Below are positions 36,301-43,775 of a stretch of 64,000 nt of DNA, piece after piece; positions within the stretch are counted from its first letter, which is position 1, and each line of letters opens with the position of its first letter. Position numbers and translations under genes: made by a program. Source of the DNA: a bacterium (GTDB lineage: Bacteria > Vulcanimicrobiota > Vulcanimicrobiia > Eremiobacterales > Eremiobacteraceae); the NCBI GenBank assembly GCA_902812405.1, contig CADDZI010000006.1, forward strand, positions 1-64,000, written 5' to 3'. Under the pieces are notes generated by a model. It searched no databases. It saw only the letters and a program-made list of their open reading frames with translations, and was not told the DNA's origin.

Positions 36301-38316
36301 GAGATGGAGCGGACCTTCGGCCGCCGCATCGACGCCCTCGTCGATGGTCACTTCCTGGCAGAACAGCTCGTAGGCTCGCGCGGCCACGTCGGCTGCACTC
36401 GGCAGCGTCTGCCGCAGGGCACCGGTGAAACGCGGTGGTGCAGACTTCGGGTCTGATCCGGCTACCGCTGACACGGAAACGAGCCGAAAGTACGGGTTGG
36501 CGGCAGCCAACGCCGCACCGTCAATGGACGCCCCAAGCTCGGTCGGCGACAGACTTTGCGCGTCGGACTCTGCAATTTGAAAGATGCGGATCGCGTAGCG
36601 TCCGGTTACGGCGTAGCGATGCATGTTGACGTTGACGCCGTTGGAGTCATGGAATTGGTCGGCGTTGAGGTTGAGGGACGCATGTGCCGCCTGGGGCAAG
36701 GTCAAAGCGGTGGGGTGCGGCTGGCGCTGCGTGTACTGACCGCCATAGGCAGCTTGTGCGGGTACCGCGCGCAAGGGCTCAACCGTTCCGTCGCCCCAGT
36801 CGATGAAAACGTTGTCGAAATCCGCTTCCAGCATCGGCGGAGCGAACGAGTTGGGAACGTTCTGCGTGACCACATTGGGGTGAGAGAGATACGGAGAACC
36901 GGAGAGATCGAGGTTGCCGTACACGACAAAGGGGTCGCCGATGTAATTGGTCACATCTGTTGCGCCATGGGAAGTCTGTAACGCAAGATTTTCGGCAACC
37001 AATCCGCCCCGGCTTATGGGGCAGGCCCCGAGCCCGTTCGCGTTGTCTGGCTTGCCCAGCGGCCATTGATCGGACTTCTCCACCTCCACCGTTTTGGTCT
37101 GCGCCGGCTGGTTGGGATCCGGGGCGAACTGTTTGTAGCCGCGCACCTCCCATAACAGGTTGGCGTCCTCGAGGTACGGCGCGATATTCTTCGTGACGCC
37201 GCTCGGCAGTACGTTCGCTCGGCTCACGTCGACGGCCAGCTGCCGGGCTTGTGCAAAAACCAGGCGATGCCGGCGCTGCCAGGCGTACAGCTTCTGCAGG
37301 ACGGTTTCGAGGAAGGCCGGGTCGGGAGCGTAGTAGGTCTGGGTCTGATCCAGTCTCTTGGCGAGCAGCAATTTCCCCTGTGGCGTCAAAATACGTAGCT
37401 CGAAGTAGTCCGCAGTTCCGGGATTTCGCTCATGCCAGGAAAACACGGCCGAGTCGTCGAGCATCGGCGTGCCGTAGTCGCAGGTAAAACCTTCGCCGCA
37501 TTCCTGCTTGCCCCACTGGGGTGTGACGAGGTCGATTCTTCCCTCCACGAACGTCAGGCCGAGGCGCGGAAACTTCACGACCGGGAGCGGGCCGCTGTAA
37601 TAGCCGGTGGCAGTTTGCACGCCAGCCGCGTACGCATAGGCGATGGGCGGGGGCGGGGTAGCCGTGGCGCCCGTCAGGTACGAGGGCGAGAGCACCGCAA
37701 GACTCACGCTGTGCTGGCCGCTGTTGGGTAGCGGCAGCGTAAGAGTCAGACGCTGCGCGCCCCCCGTGGCAACACTCTGCGTTGCCGTCTGGATGGGATT
37801 ACCGTCCAGCTGCCACTGAACGATGAGCGTGCCGCTGCCCGACGTCTGCACGACGGCGACGGGGTGAGGCGGAGGTGCCGACCCGGATAGACTCAGGGAC
37901 GTCTGGCCGTTCGGCCACGACAACGCGATGGAGGTGACCGCAAGGCCGCGCGACGGTGCGGGCGCCGGCGTGGGCGTTGCCGGAGCGACGACCGTCAAAC
38001 GCAGGCGGGCAACGACTTGCAAAATGAGGCCCGACGAATACAGCACGAGAACGTACTGTCCGGCCTGAGCGTAGGAATGGTACACCGGTACGTTGGCTTG
38101 CACCGTGGCCCGCTGGGAACCATCCCCAAAGTCCACGAGCAATTGGCCGACGGGAGTACCGGGGCTCGGGCGTGCCGTGATGGCGACGGGCTGTCCCACG
38201 AACGCCGGATTGGGCGTTGCGCTCAAGCTGAAGTCGGCTGCGGCCGATGAGACGGCCAGGACGAGCGCGCCGACAGCGGCCAGGACGATCAGACGGACGG
38301 ACGTTGCATGTCTCAT
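33370..38316 (-). CDS. Giant secreted beta-rich PKD-containing protein
   Basis: About 1648 residues from ATG 38316, giving a standard signal peptide (MRHATSVRLIVLAAVGALVLAVSSAAA); ATG 38385, which overlaps the upstream stop (ATGA), would add 23 residues. An N-terminal PKD-like domain carries LLVDFGDGSQ, and a second, FIDWGDGTVEP, lies in the first third. The rest is mostly repetitive beta-strand sequence rich in Gly, Asn, Asp, Val and Ser, for example GDGHFDFSNG, DGYLMLSNQGVDVGGS and YIDFEGDVDL, with low Lys. The last 80 residues hold five cysteines (CGAC, GGC, TGC, FC), plausibly disulfide-bonded. No enzyme motif was found. I recognise no named family; a structural or binding role at the cell surface is inferred. 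Confidence 0.85.
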   Translation of the reverse strand: MRHATSVRLIVLAAVGALVLAVSSAAADFSLSATPNPAFVGQPVAITARPSPGTPVGQLLVDFGDGSQRATVQANVPVYHSYAQAGQYVLVLYSSGLILQVVARLRLTVVAPATPTPAPAPSRGLAVTSIALSWPNGQTSLSLSGSAPPPHPVAVVQTSGSGTLIVQWQLDGNPIQTATQSVATGGAQRLTLTLPLPNSGQHSVSLAVLSPSYLTGATATPPPPIAYAYAAGVQTATGYYSGPLPVVKFPRLGLTFVEGRIDLVTPQWGKQECGEGFTCDYGTPMLDDSAVFSWHERNPGTADYFELRILTPQGKLLLAKRLDQTQTYYAPDPAFLETVLQKLYAWQRRHRLVFAQARQLAVDVSRANVLPSGVTKNIAPYLEDANLLWEVRGYKQFAPDPNQPAQTKTVEVEKSDQWPLGKPDNANGLGACPISRGGLVAENLALQTSHGATDVTNYIGDPFVVYGNLDLSGSPYLSHPNVVTQNVPNSFAPPMLEADFDNVFIDWGDGTVEPLRAVPAQAAYGGQYTQRQPHPTALTLPQAAHASLNLNADQFHDSNGVNVNMHRYAVTGRYAIRIFQIAESDAQSLSPTELGASIDGAALAAANPYFRLVSVSAVAGSDPKSAPPRFTGALRQTLPSAADVAARAYELFCQEVTIDEGVDAAAEGPLHLQSVAITDFPNHRVSAPHTAMAAGSVYGVCSTCDDDVTAQATLRYYGTGDAQARWLLDGQQLETDAVPGLSSHPRHGCGRGGCSGPPNVDSQVLYPRQTLTTQPGHHRVVVEVEVAPPTASAPNLDVLLAAGRVSPSALGSSVGFLSPFTQGSHRVPLVAYVAPAASHPMIGSSGGLTVAQAPLRAPPRRAGGAVTSGPAFYDAQPANPKMPCTFLFATKEGTFEISGLQHNITASGPGLWSGHGSLVLHFPVGGGASEAIPVRVNFQNWHVPDGLNVAQARLHVGSPGEAQNLHLVGVTASVASLDGQTDGKPDYDMLMGLNLSLTSQELRIITNLPHAPAWKNLVAPVFPDGTWVYKHAVLPATEIGHSQFFLASNNVTFDLTKNIDLGQAQLTLFTLGFGNSTAQVNGWYVDAEGLEGSFDRDINFRADVENGYVSIPHATVNVTKSELTATYPNMLVHVPFIDANLTGTGTLVSSGTAYLSLSSAPVSRQFGQISIAVDNLQFQAQQGLGWVVGGDGHFDFSNGPNHFAHVDVPHMFFTLAGRPSFAGGTTETDIPLGGSSMFGSTPVQLQSVHMIAPTAGNDLLDVAFAVTVHLSSSPYMPAAGTQVNYRFSQEGTQYVVSPPSMNTFDEEVAFPAGQPASDSHIRPVYRQTANDDQYTGDVDLSNFGGPPVKAQFLLGYQGGTDYWAIRVDVSFPGTGVVIIPAAMSLYRIGGGAGYHIHLKNPEDVTKATFDPSSDLTLLAGLQLGSVDNGFTYFLDGNFTITLGSSPSVRMDYAAWFASPDHSGNPLIDGYFQFGGGNFDGGLEGKFDAPDPLNNIAYLEIPGPKYGSSQYAASLHFGGGDWHIYVGQKSGPRVQAHLLVGDVDGYLMLSNQGVDVGGSATMNLDVGDSSVVSAYIDFEGDVDLTITPEPHVSGEFSETAQCGACIAGGCFSVSESIDIKASAMPLDVTGCASIGTPWPLPDIHFCVHL

Positions 38317-38381
38317 CGTTCGACGAAAGCTCCCGTGTGCTCGAGCAGGCCGGCGGCCGGCATTTCCGCAATCGCCGATCT

Positions 38382-40709
38382 TCATATGTTGACGTCGAGC
38401 CGCGCCCGGAGCACGGCTGAGGTCCCGTTCTTGGTCGGCGTGTAAAAATCGGTGTGATGGTTGGTCTGGGCGTGAAGGCCCAGACTCACGTGAGGTCCCA
38501 GGTGGTACGACAGCATGCTGCCCAGGTAGAGATCCCGCGTTTTGGCCGACACGGCGTTCTGATTGAGGTTGGCCGCCGACAGGGAGAGCTCAAAGCCGTG
38601 CGCGGCTGCGAACGCGTTGGCGGGCGGATTCGGGGATTGGCCGGCACGCCCGGTGCCAATCGGCAGCGAAAGAACAATCGATTCGCCCAGTGTTGAGGAC
38701 GTGGTGTTCCCCTGATTTTGCGTGCCGTTGAGGCCGATGTTCAAACTCCCGGCACCCCGCGTCCACGTGTACTGCAGCGTACCCGTCCGCGTCACCCCCG
38801 CGTCTGTGGGCTGCAGGGCGTCGCGCAGCGTCGCCAGCGACGCCGTCAGTGCGAACGAGCCCGACGTCCCCGGCGTCGCAGCCGAGAACGAATAACTGTG
38901 GGTGCTGGTTTTGCTGGTTGCGGACGCCGACTGGTCGCCCGTCTCGCTCAAGCTCAGGTTCAAACCCCCGGCAGGTGCCAGCGTGAGGATGGCACCCTGC
39001 TGCGCATCCGAGAACGGCGATGAACGCTTCTCTTCGTGAGCGTAGGTAAGTGCCAAGGTGGCGCTACGCGTGAGGCCCAACGTCGCCTGCCCGCTGCCGC
39101 CCACGCTGTCGGAGGTGGCGCCCACCCCGTTGCCGGTGGCGAAGTTCGGTCCAAAGTTGTGGTATTCGAAGCTGAGAGTGGTCGCACCGTTGCTGTAGCC
39201 CAGTTGCGCCTTCTCGGCTGCATCTTTCGTTGTCGGGCCCCCGGTCAGTTCCGGACTGGCGCCGGATTGGGCGGCGCCGAGCGCCAGTGTGATGTGCTGC
39301 GCAAACGTCTCGTCGAACTCCACGCCACCCGCCCGTGCATCCAGAGGCTTCGTCGCACCGCCGGGTACGAATGTGTACGGATCGTCGATGTTCTGCAGGA
39401 ACGTCATGTGCAGGATCTGAGCGGCCGAAAACATTCTGGCCACGTTGACGAGGTAGCCGTCCTGAGCACCAAACACCGGTCCGGCGAGCTGCGGGTACCC
39501 CGCTGCAGCCTCGTAGCGCCAGCCGGAAGGGCTGACGACGGCGTCCAGGCCGCGCAACGACTCACCTCCGGAAAAGAGCAGGGAGGGCAGCTGCGCAGTG
39601 ACCGGACCCAGGCTGTCCTGGTAGTGGGGAGTTGACGATACGCCGGGATTGGGCGCAGGAGACGCCTGCGGCGGCGGCTGCTCATTGGGCGAAGTGACTT
39701 CGGGCGTGCCGGGCACGAGGGTCAAGAGCGGATCGATGCGCCGAGATGTGGGGTTGATTGTCGAGGCTGCGGTGAGCGTGTACGTCAGATTCTGAAATGC
39801 CAGCGCCAGGTTGGCGTTGAGGTTCGCATTTGCGGCGCTGCTGGGAATGGTTCCCGCCCCTCCGCCGACGGAAAATGAGGGTCCGGCTTCCAGCGATCCC
39901 GTCGCGTGGATGGTTGCAGAGATGGCAGGCTGCGGATCAGGCCCGCCGACGACGACGAGAGGAGCGGCCTGGCCCACGGCCACCGTACCGCCCACGTCCG
40001 CCGTCCGGATGTACGCGCGGACGCGGTACGCGCCGCGTGCGTCGCTGGGTACCGTGAACGGAATGTTGGCCGTTGTCAATGCGGCGCTGACGTTCGTAAC
40101 CGCGAGTTTCCCAACGACCGGCGGCAGCGCCACCGGGTCGCCGCGGGCGACAAGCCTGCCCTGCGCATCCAGCAGGTCGATGACCACGACCAGCTGCGCC
40201 GGCGGTGTATAGGCGACCCCGGTGGGGGTTTCGATACGATAGGTAATTTGAATATTTGTGCCGTCACCGGCCAGCACCGGCGACACGAGGGGCAGAGTTG
40301 AGAGGATGTGGCCGTGCGGGACGCGCGGAGTAGGCGCCGTCACGAAGATGTTGAGGAACACCGGCCGGGTCGCCGTGGACGTAAAGACGGCGGTATACAC
40401 CCCGGGCGTGGTGTACACGTGACCAACTCTGACTGGAAAGACCGGTCCCACAGGCACCGGCGCACTGCCGTCACCGAAGTTTACACTGCCCGTCACAGGT
40501 GCTGGTGCACCCACAGCCGTGACGTTGACGGTGAACGTCACCAGCGTGCCTGCAAGCGGCTGCGGATTGGAAACCGACAGACTGGCGGTTGCGGCACGGG
40601 CGGCGGCTGGAAAGACGGCCAACAAAAACCCGGCCCACGCGGCAAAAAGAAATGCCTTGCACGTGGGTGGAGAGGAACAGCGACCTCTCCGGCCATCCAC
40701 GCCGCGCAC
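38382..40709 (-). CDS. Secreted PKD-domain protein with C-terminal beta-barrel-like region
   Basis: A 775-residue protein starting at a GTG, with a signal sequence (about residues 18-40, cleavage near AAARA). Residues about 43-130 form a PKD-like domain (SVNFGDGSAPVP...HVYTTPGVYTAVFTS); 140-250 a second Ig-like domain. The remaining ~500 residues alternate short amphipathic strands with turns (LNANLALAFQNLTYTLTA, YSNGATTLSFEYHNFG, GSLNIGLNGTQNQGNTT) as in outer-membrane barrels, though the final residues (LRARLDVNI) lack the usual terminal aromatic. It would suit an outer-membrane anchor or exporter for the giant protein encoded next, whose start overlaps or closely follows this stop. Family not recognised. 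Confidence 0.8.
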   Translation of the reverse strand: MRGVDGRRGRCSSPPTCKAFLFAAWAGFLLAVFPAAARAATASLSVSNPQPLAGTLVTFTVNVTAVGAPAPVTGSVNFGDGSAPVPVGPVFPVRVGHVYTTPGVYTAVFTSTATRPVFLNIFVTAPTPRVPHGHILSTLPLVSPVLAGDGTNIQITYRIETPTGVAYTPPAQLVVVIDLLDAQGRLVARGDPVALPPVVGKLAVTNVSAALTTANIPFTVPSDARGAYRVRAYIRTADVGGTVAVGQAAPLVVVGGPDPQPAISATIHATGSLEAGPSFSVGGGAGTIPSSAANANLNANLALAFQNLTYTLTAASTINPTSRRIDPLLTLVPGTPEVTSPNEQPPPQASPAPNPGVSSTPHYQDSLGPVTAQLPSLLFSGGESLRGLDAVVSPSGWRYEAAAGYPQLAGPVFGAQDGYLVNVARMFSAAQILHMTFLQNIDDPYTFVPGGATKPLDARAGGVEFDETFAQHITLALGAAQSGASPELTGGPTTKDAAEKAQLGYSNGATTLSFEYHNFGPNFATGNGVGATSDSVGGSGQATLGLTRSATLALTYAHEEKRSSPFSDAQQGAILTLAPAGGLNLSLSETGDQSASATSKTSTHSYSFSAATPGTSGSFALTASLATLRDALQPTDAGVTRTGTLQYTWTRGAGSLNIGLNGTQNQGNTTSSTLGESIVLSLPIGTGRAGQSPNPPANAFAAAHGFELSLSAANLNQNAVSAKTRDLYLGSMLSYHLGPHVSLGLHAQTNHHTDFYTPTKNGTSAVLRARLDVNI

Positions 40710-41093
40710 CGTTCCACGGCCGGTGCCGGGTCCCCTCCGGGGTGATACGGCTCACAGACGCGAGCACCGTCACCGGGAATCGGTGCATGGAGAACCGGCA
40801 CAATTCAGGCTGCCATGCGGCCAGAGACAACCGCCGGCCACGCCGGACAGTCATGATCCCGGGGAGGATGGCGCACAGTGAACCAGCCCCAATCGATGCG
40901 ATGATGCACGATCAGGCCCTTCTCGATATCCATCATCTCCATGAGATCAACGAGATCAACCTCTCCATCCGGTGTTTGATGAACCGGACTGCATCGTCGT
41001 TCATGCAGAACCTCTTTCTGTGTCGCGCCCGCTGCTCATCTTCGACATCATGGCGCTGACGCAAACACAAGGCTGACTGACGAATGGAAATGC
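40710..41093 (-). other. 384-base gap upstream of the surface-protein genes; two candidate short ORFs
   Basis: No recognised gene. Two overlapping minus-strand frames are present: 40933-41004 (23 residues, starting MNDDAVRF, preceded by AGAGG with good spacing) and 40805-40942 (45 residues, starting MEMMDIEK), overlapping by 10 bases. A tandem TTGATCTC occurs in this stretch. It may be the leader of the surface locus; no convincing promoter or known riboswitch could be matched. Confidence 0.3.
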
Positions 41094-41182
41094 CGGAGAG
41101 GGTGGGATTCGAACCCACGAACGGGTATTAGCCGTTACTCGCTTTCGAGGCGAGCGCGATCAACCAGCTCTGCCACCTCTCC
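41094..41182 (-). tRNA. tRNA-Ser (anticodon CGA)
   Basis: Class II tRNA: acceptor GGAGAGG/CCTCTCC, anticodon stem CTCGC/GCGAG with loop CTCGAAA giving CGA, long variable arm, discriminator G. Confidence 0.95.
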
Positions 41183-41325
41183 GCGGTTGATTCAGCGACT
41201 GCGTTCCACCGGGGTTGCCGGCGGACTCTTCGCTGCCGGCAGGGCGGGCTCCTTAGGATGACGCGCGCTCTTCATCATCTTCGACGTTGCCCACGACGTG
41301 CATGCGCGGTGCGATGCGCTGCGTA

Positions 41326-41796
41326 TCACTCCTCCTTACGCCGCTCGGCAAAGAACGACGTCAAGAGCGCGGCGGCCTCCTCGCGACACACGCCGCGCGT
41401 AATCCGGATGCGGTGGTTAAGGCGCGGGTCGTCGGCCAGATTGTAGACCGACCCGGCGCCGCCACCCTTGGGATCGTCGCACGCATAGACCAGGCGCTCG
41501 ATCCGAGCCGCCACGCAGGCTGCGGCGCACATGAGGCAGGGCTCCTTTGTGACATATAACGTGGCTCCGCACAAACGCCACCCGCCCCGGCGCGCGGCGG
41601 CCTGGCGCAGCGCAACGATCTCCGCGTGGGCCGTGGGATCGTGGTTGGCTTCCTTCTGGTTGAAGCCGACGGCTTCGATCTGGCCGTCGCACGCGAGGAC
41701 GGCGCCGACGGGGACATCTCCGCGTTCGCGGGCCACCTCCGCCAGGGCCAGGGCGCGGCGCATGAACTCTTCGTCGCGTACGTCGGCGTCTGTCAT
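41326..41796 (-). CDS. tadA: tRNA(Arg) adenosine-34 deaminase
   Basis: TadA converts A34 to inosine in tRNA-Arg(ACG), allowing it to read CGU, CGC and CGA. From ATG 41796 the protein has 156 residues with the zinc deaminase signature: H57-A-E59 and P-C87-L-M-C90, with an N-terminal FMRRALALAEVA helix and the PVGAVL strand typical of TadA rather than guanine or cytidine deaminases. It lies between tRNA-Ser(CGA) and tRNA-Arg(CCG), two tRNAs away from its own substrate, tRNA-Arg(ACG). The extra ten codons upstream of the ATG overlap the tRNA and are unlikely to be used. Confidence 0.95.
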   Translation of the reverse strand: MTDADVRDEEFMRRALALAEVARERGDVPVGAVLACDGQIEAVGFNQKEANHDPTAHAEIVALRQAAARRGGWRLCGATLYVTKEPCLMCAAACVAARIERLVYACDDPKGGGAGSVYNLADDPRLNHRIRITRGVCREEAAALLTSFFAERRKEE

Positions 41797-41799
41797 TCT

Positions 41800-41873
41800 C
41801 GCGCCCGAGTGGGCTCGAACCACCAACCTTCGGCTTCGGAGGCCGACACTCTATCCAATTGAGCTACGGGCGC
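41800..41873 (-). tRNA. tRNA-Arg (anticodon CCG)
   Basis: Acceptor GCGCCCG/CGGGCGC, anticodon stem TCGGC/GCCGA with loop CTCCGAA giving CCG, discriminator G. Ends four bases before the tadA start. Confidence 0.94.
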
Positions 41874-41900
41874 ACAACGGGGGAGACGTACGGGCCGACA

Positions 41901-41972
41901 TGCCTCGGGCAAGATTCGAACTTGCGACCAAGGGCTTATGAGTCCCCTGCTCTACCTCTGAGCTACCGAGGC
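41901..41972 (-). tRNA. tRNA-Met (anticodon CAU)
   Basis: Acceptor GCCTCGG/CCGAGGC, anticodon loop CTCATAA giving CAU, discriminator A. It is not an initiator: position 1 pairs with 72 (G-C) and the anticodon stem lacks the three G-C pairs. A lysidine-modified Ile tRNA reading AUA cannot be excluded by eye; one apparent mismatch closes the anticodon stem. Confidence 0.88.
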
Positions 41973-42054
41973 ATGGGCGCGGCTGCCCGCCGGCGCCGGC
42001 AGATCTCCGACGGCCCGGTCGTGCCGGCAGGCGGGCCGGGCAGCCGCTGACATT

Positions 42055-42129
42055 CGCGCTCGGAGGGACTCGAACCCCCGACCTCCAGATTCGTAGTCTG
42101 GCATTCTAATCCAGCTGAACTACGAGCGC
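42055..42129 (-). tRNA. tRNA-Arg (anticodon ACG)
   Basis: Acceptor GCGCTCG/CGAGCGC, anticodon stem CCAGA/TCTGG with loop CTACGAA giving ACG, the substrate for TadA. Discriminator G. Confidence 0.95.
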
Positions 42130-42170
42130 CCACGTCGTCTGGCTCCGCGTGCCGGGCTGTGAAATCCTGG

Positions 42171-42263
42171 CGGAGAGAGAGGGATTCGAACCCTCGATAG
42201 CGCCTTGACGGCACTATAACGGTTTAGCAAACCGCCGCTTTCAGCCAGCTCAGCCATCTCTCC
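42171..42263 (-). tRNA. tRNA-Ser (anticodon GCU)
   Basis: Class II tRNA: acceptor GGAGAGA/TCTCTCC, anticodon stem GCGGT/ACCGT with loop TTGCTAA giving GCU, very long variable arm, discriminator G. First gene after the promoter at 42441-42469. Confidence 0.93.
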
Positions 42264-42440
42264 GTCACGGCGCAGCACTCATTGCGAGATTCGCCGCAGG
42301 TGCAGCCGCCTCATGCCGCCCCGCCGGCCATCGGGATTTGGCCGCTCGCCCGTGACAGACCGGTTCCGATTCCGGCGAACATCGCCGGGCATCTCGACGC
42401 ACGGTGAGCTGCGGCGCGACAGGGCCAGGACCCGCCCCCG

Positions 42441-42469
42441 ATTGTAGCTGGACGCCGCACCGACGGCAA
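42441..42469 (-). promoter_or_regulatory. Sigma-70-type promoter for the Ser-Arg-Met-Arg-tadA block
   Basis: Minus-strand TTGCCG (42464-42469, 4/6 to consensus) and TACAAT (42441-42446, 5/6) with a 17-base spacer. Start predicted near 42434. The downstream tRNAs and tadA are close enough to form one transcript. Confidence 0.65.
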
Positions 42470-42471
42470 GC

Positions 42472-42550
42472 GTTGCGCACACCCCAAACGTCGAACCCGG
42501 CCGGCGATCGCGTAAGGAACGGCGTCGCATTCTCCCGGTTGCGCACACCC
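42472..42550. repeat. 13-base perfect direct repeat upstream of the tRNA promoter
   Basis: GTTGCGCACACCC occurs at 42472-42484 and 42538-42550, 66 bases apart, the nearer copy abutting the -35 element. Possible activator sites; no known regulator consensus recognised. Confidence 0.5.
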
Positions 42551-42562
42551 TTAAGGGCGTCG

Positions 42563-42576
42563 GGCCGGCTTCGGCC
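42563..42576 (-). terminator. Possible hairpin terminator after the glycosyltransferase gene
   Basis: GGCCG-AAGC-CGGCC, a five-pair GC stem, begins 8 bases after the TAA stop at 42585. No U-tract follows, so termination activity is uncertain. Confidence 0.3.
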
Positions 42577-42584
42577 TGGCAACC

Positions 42585-43742
42585 TTATGCCGGAGCAGAC
42601 GAGCGGGCAGTCCTCGCAGCCGCCAGGTCCAGCACAAGTTCGGCAACCGTCGCCGCGGCCTCCGGGCGGGCCAGGTTGCGGGCGTTGCGTCGCATTCGCT
42701 CGGTCATCTGCGGGGCGGCCAAGAGCCCTGCGATGACCTTGGTCAGGTCGCGCGACCGCTCGACGCGGATGCCGACGCCGCGTTCCTCCAGATACCGCGT
42801 GTTCCGCTCTTCCTGTCCGGGCAGAGGCCGGAGCATGATCATGGGGAGGCCCGCGACGAGCGCCTCCGAGCTGGTCAAGCCGCCCGGTTTGCTGACCAAA
42901 ATATCGGCAGCGCACATATAGTCGTAGACATTGGGGACGAAACCCGCAACGGTCACGCGGTGGCGCAGCGCGTGGGCGACCTCTCGCAGCCGCCGCTCCA
43001 GCGACCGGTTCTTTCCGACGATGACGACGGTCTGCACGCGGCTGCCAAGCCGCTCGATCGCCAGCAGGGCGTTTTCCAGCGGTCCGATCCCCAAGCCGCC
43101 GCCCATGAGCAGCAGGGTGGTCATGTCGGGGAGCAGACCGATGCGCTGGCGTGCCCGGCGCTTGCTCGAGGTTTGTGCGAAACGAGGATCGACGGGAATG
43201 CCGGTGACCACAACCCGCTGCGGCGCCACACCGCGGCCAATCAGCGTCTGTCGCATGGCCGGCGTCGCAACCGCATACCGGTCGATGTTGCGGTGGATCC
43301 AAAACGGATGAACGACGAAGTCCGTGACGATGCCGACGACGGGCGGTGCGTCCGCAAATTCGCGCTTGTATTCGGCCATGACCCCGCACGGAAAGGCGTG
43401 CGTGCACACGACGACGTCGGGTTGCAACGCCGTGACGAACTGCCGGAGATTCAGAGCCGTGTAGCGGTGCAACCATGTTTTGAACGCCGAGATCTTCGTT
43501 GCGCGCTCGGCTTGGTCATATGCGAACTTGTACAACTGCGGGAGAAGTTTGACGATCCCGATGTACCCGTTGCTGGCAACGCGGTGAAAGACCGTTGAGG
43601 CGTAGCGGTACGAGTCGACGACCTCGCAGCGCATGCCGGGCAGCCTCTGGTTGAGAACGCCCGAGACGGCTTGGGCGGCGGCGGTATGCCCCTCGCCGAC
43701 GCACGCCGAAAGGAACAGAACGCCCGGCCGCGCGGACGGCAC
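42585..43742 (-). CDS. UgtP/MGDG-synthase-type glycosyltransferase
   Basis: A 385-residue GT28-family enzyme like processive diacylglycerol glucosyltransferases (UgtP) and monogalactosyldiacylglycerol synthases, which build glycolipids at the inner membrane. Visible are the N-terminal VLFLSACVGEGHTAAAQAV acceptor-side motif, THAFPCGVMAEYK, TDFVVHPFWIH (characteristic of the family), GGGLGIGPLE, and the nucleotide-sugar motif SKPGGLTSSEAL. Starts with GTG at 43742, 33 bases after the DUF1292-like gene. MurG is excluded by the TDFVVHPFWIH block and the absence of MurG-type HEQN. Sugar donor unknown. Confidence 0.9.
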   Translation of the reverse strand: MPSARPGVLFLSACVGEGHTAAAQAVSGVLNQRLPGMRCEVVDSYRYASTVFHRVASNGYIGIVKLLPQLYKFAYDQAERATKISAFKTWLHRYTALNLRQFVTALQPDVVVCTHAFPCGVMAEYKREFADAPPVVGIVTDFVVHPFWIHRNIDRYAVATPAMRQTLIGRGVAPQRVVVTGIPVDPRFAQTSSKRRARQRIGLLPDMTTLLLMGGGLGIGPLENALLAIERLGSRVQTVVIVGKNRSLERRLREVAHALRHRVTVAGFVPNVYDYMCAADILVSKPGGLTSSEALVAGLPMIMLRPLPGQEERNTRYLEERGVGIRVERSRDLTKVIAGLLAAPQMTERMRRNARNLARPEAAATVAELVLDLAAARTARSSAPA

Positions 43743-43775
43743 GGCGGGAACCGTGGGCTGCAGGTCGAGGGCTAT

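Larger units (their letters stand above)
42264..42584 (-). other. 321-base gap holding the tRNA promoter, a direct repeat and a hairpin
   Basis: Non-coding stretch between the glycosyltransferase stop and tRNA-Ser(GCU). It contains the promoter at 42441-42469, two copies of a 13-base repeat upstream of it, and a small hairpin (GGCCG/CGGCC, 42563-42576) just after the glycosyltransferase stop. The leader 42264-42434 between the presumed transcription start and the tRNA shows nothing recognisable. Confidence 0.5.

Noticed and set aside
31273-40709. Possible polymorphic toxin or RHS locus
   Set aside because: No RHS/YD repeats, no toxin-like variable C-terminus and no small immunity gene after any of the three proteins.
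41183-41325. Possible small gene between tRNA-Ser(CGA) and tadA
   Set aside because: The only plus-strand frame (from 41258) is Arg-rich and runs antisense into tadA; nothing convincing.
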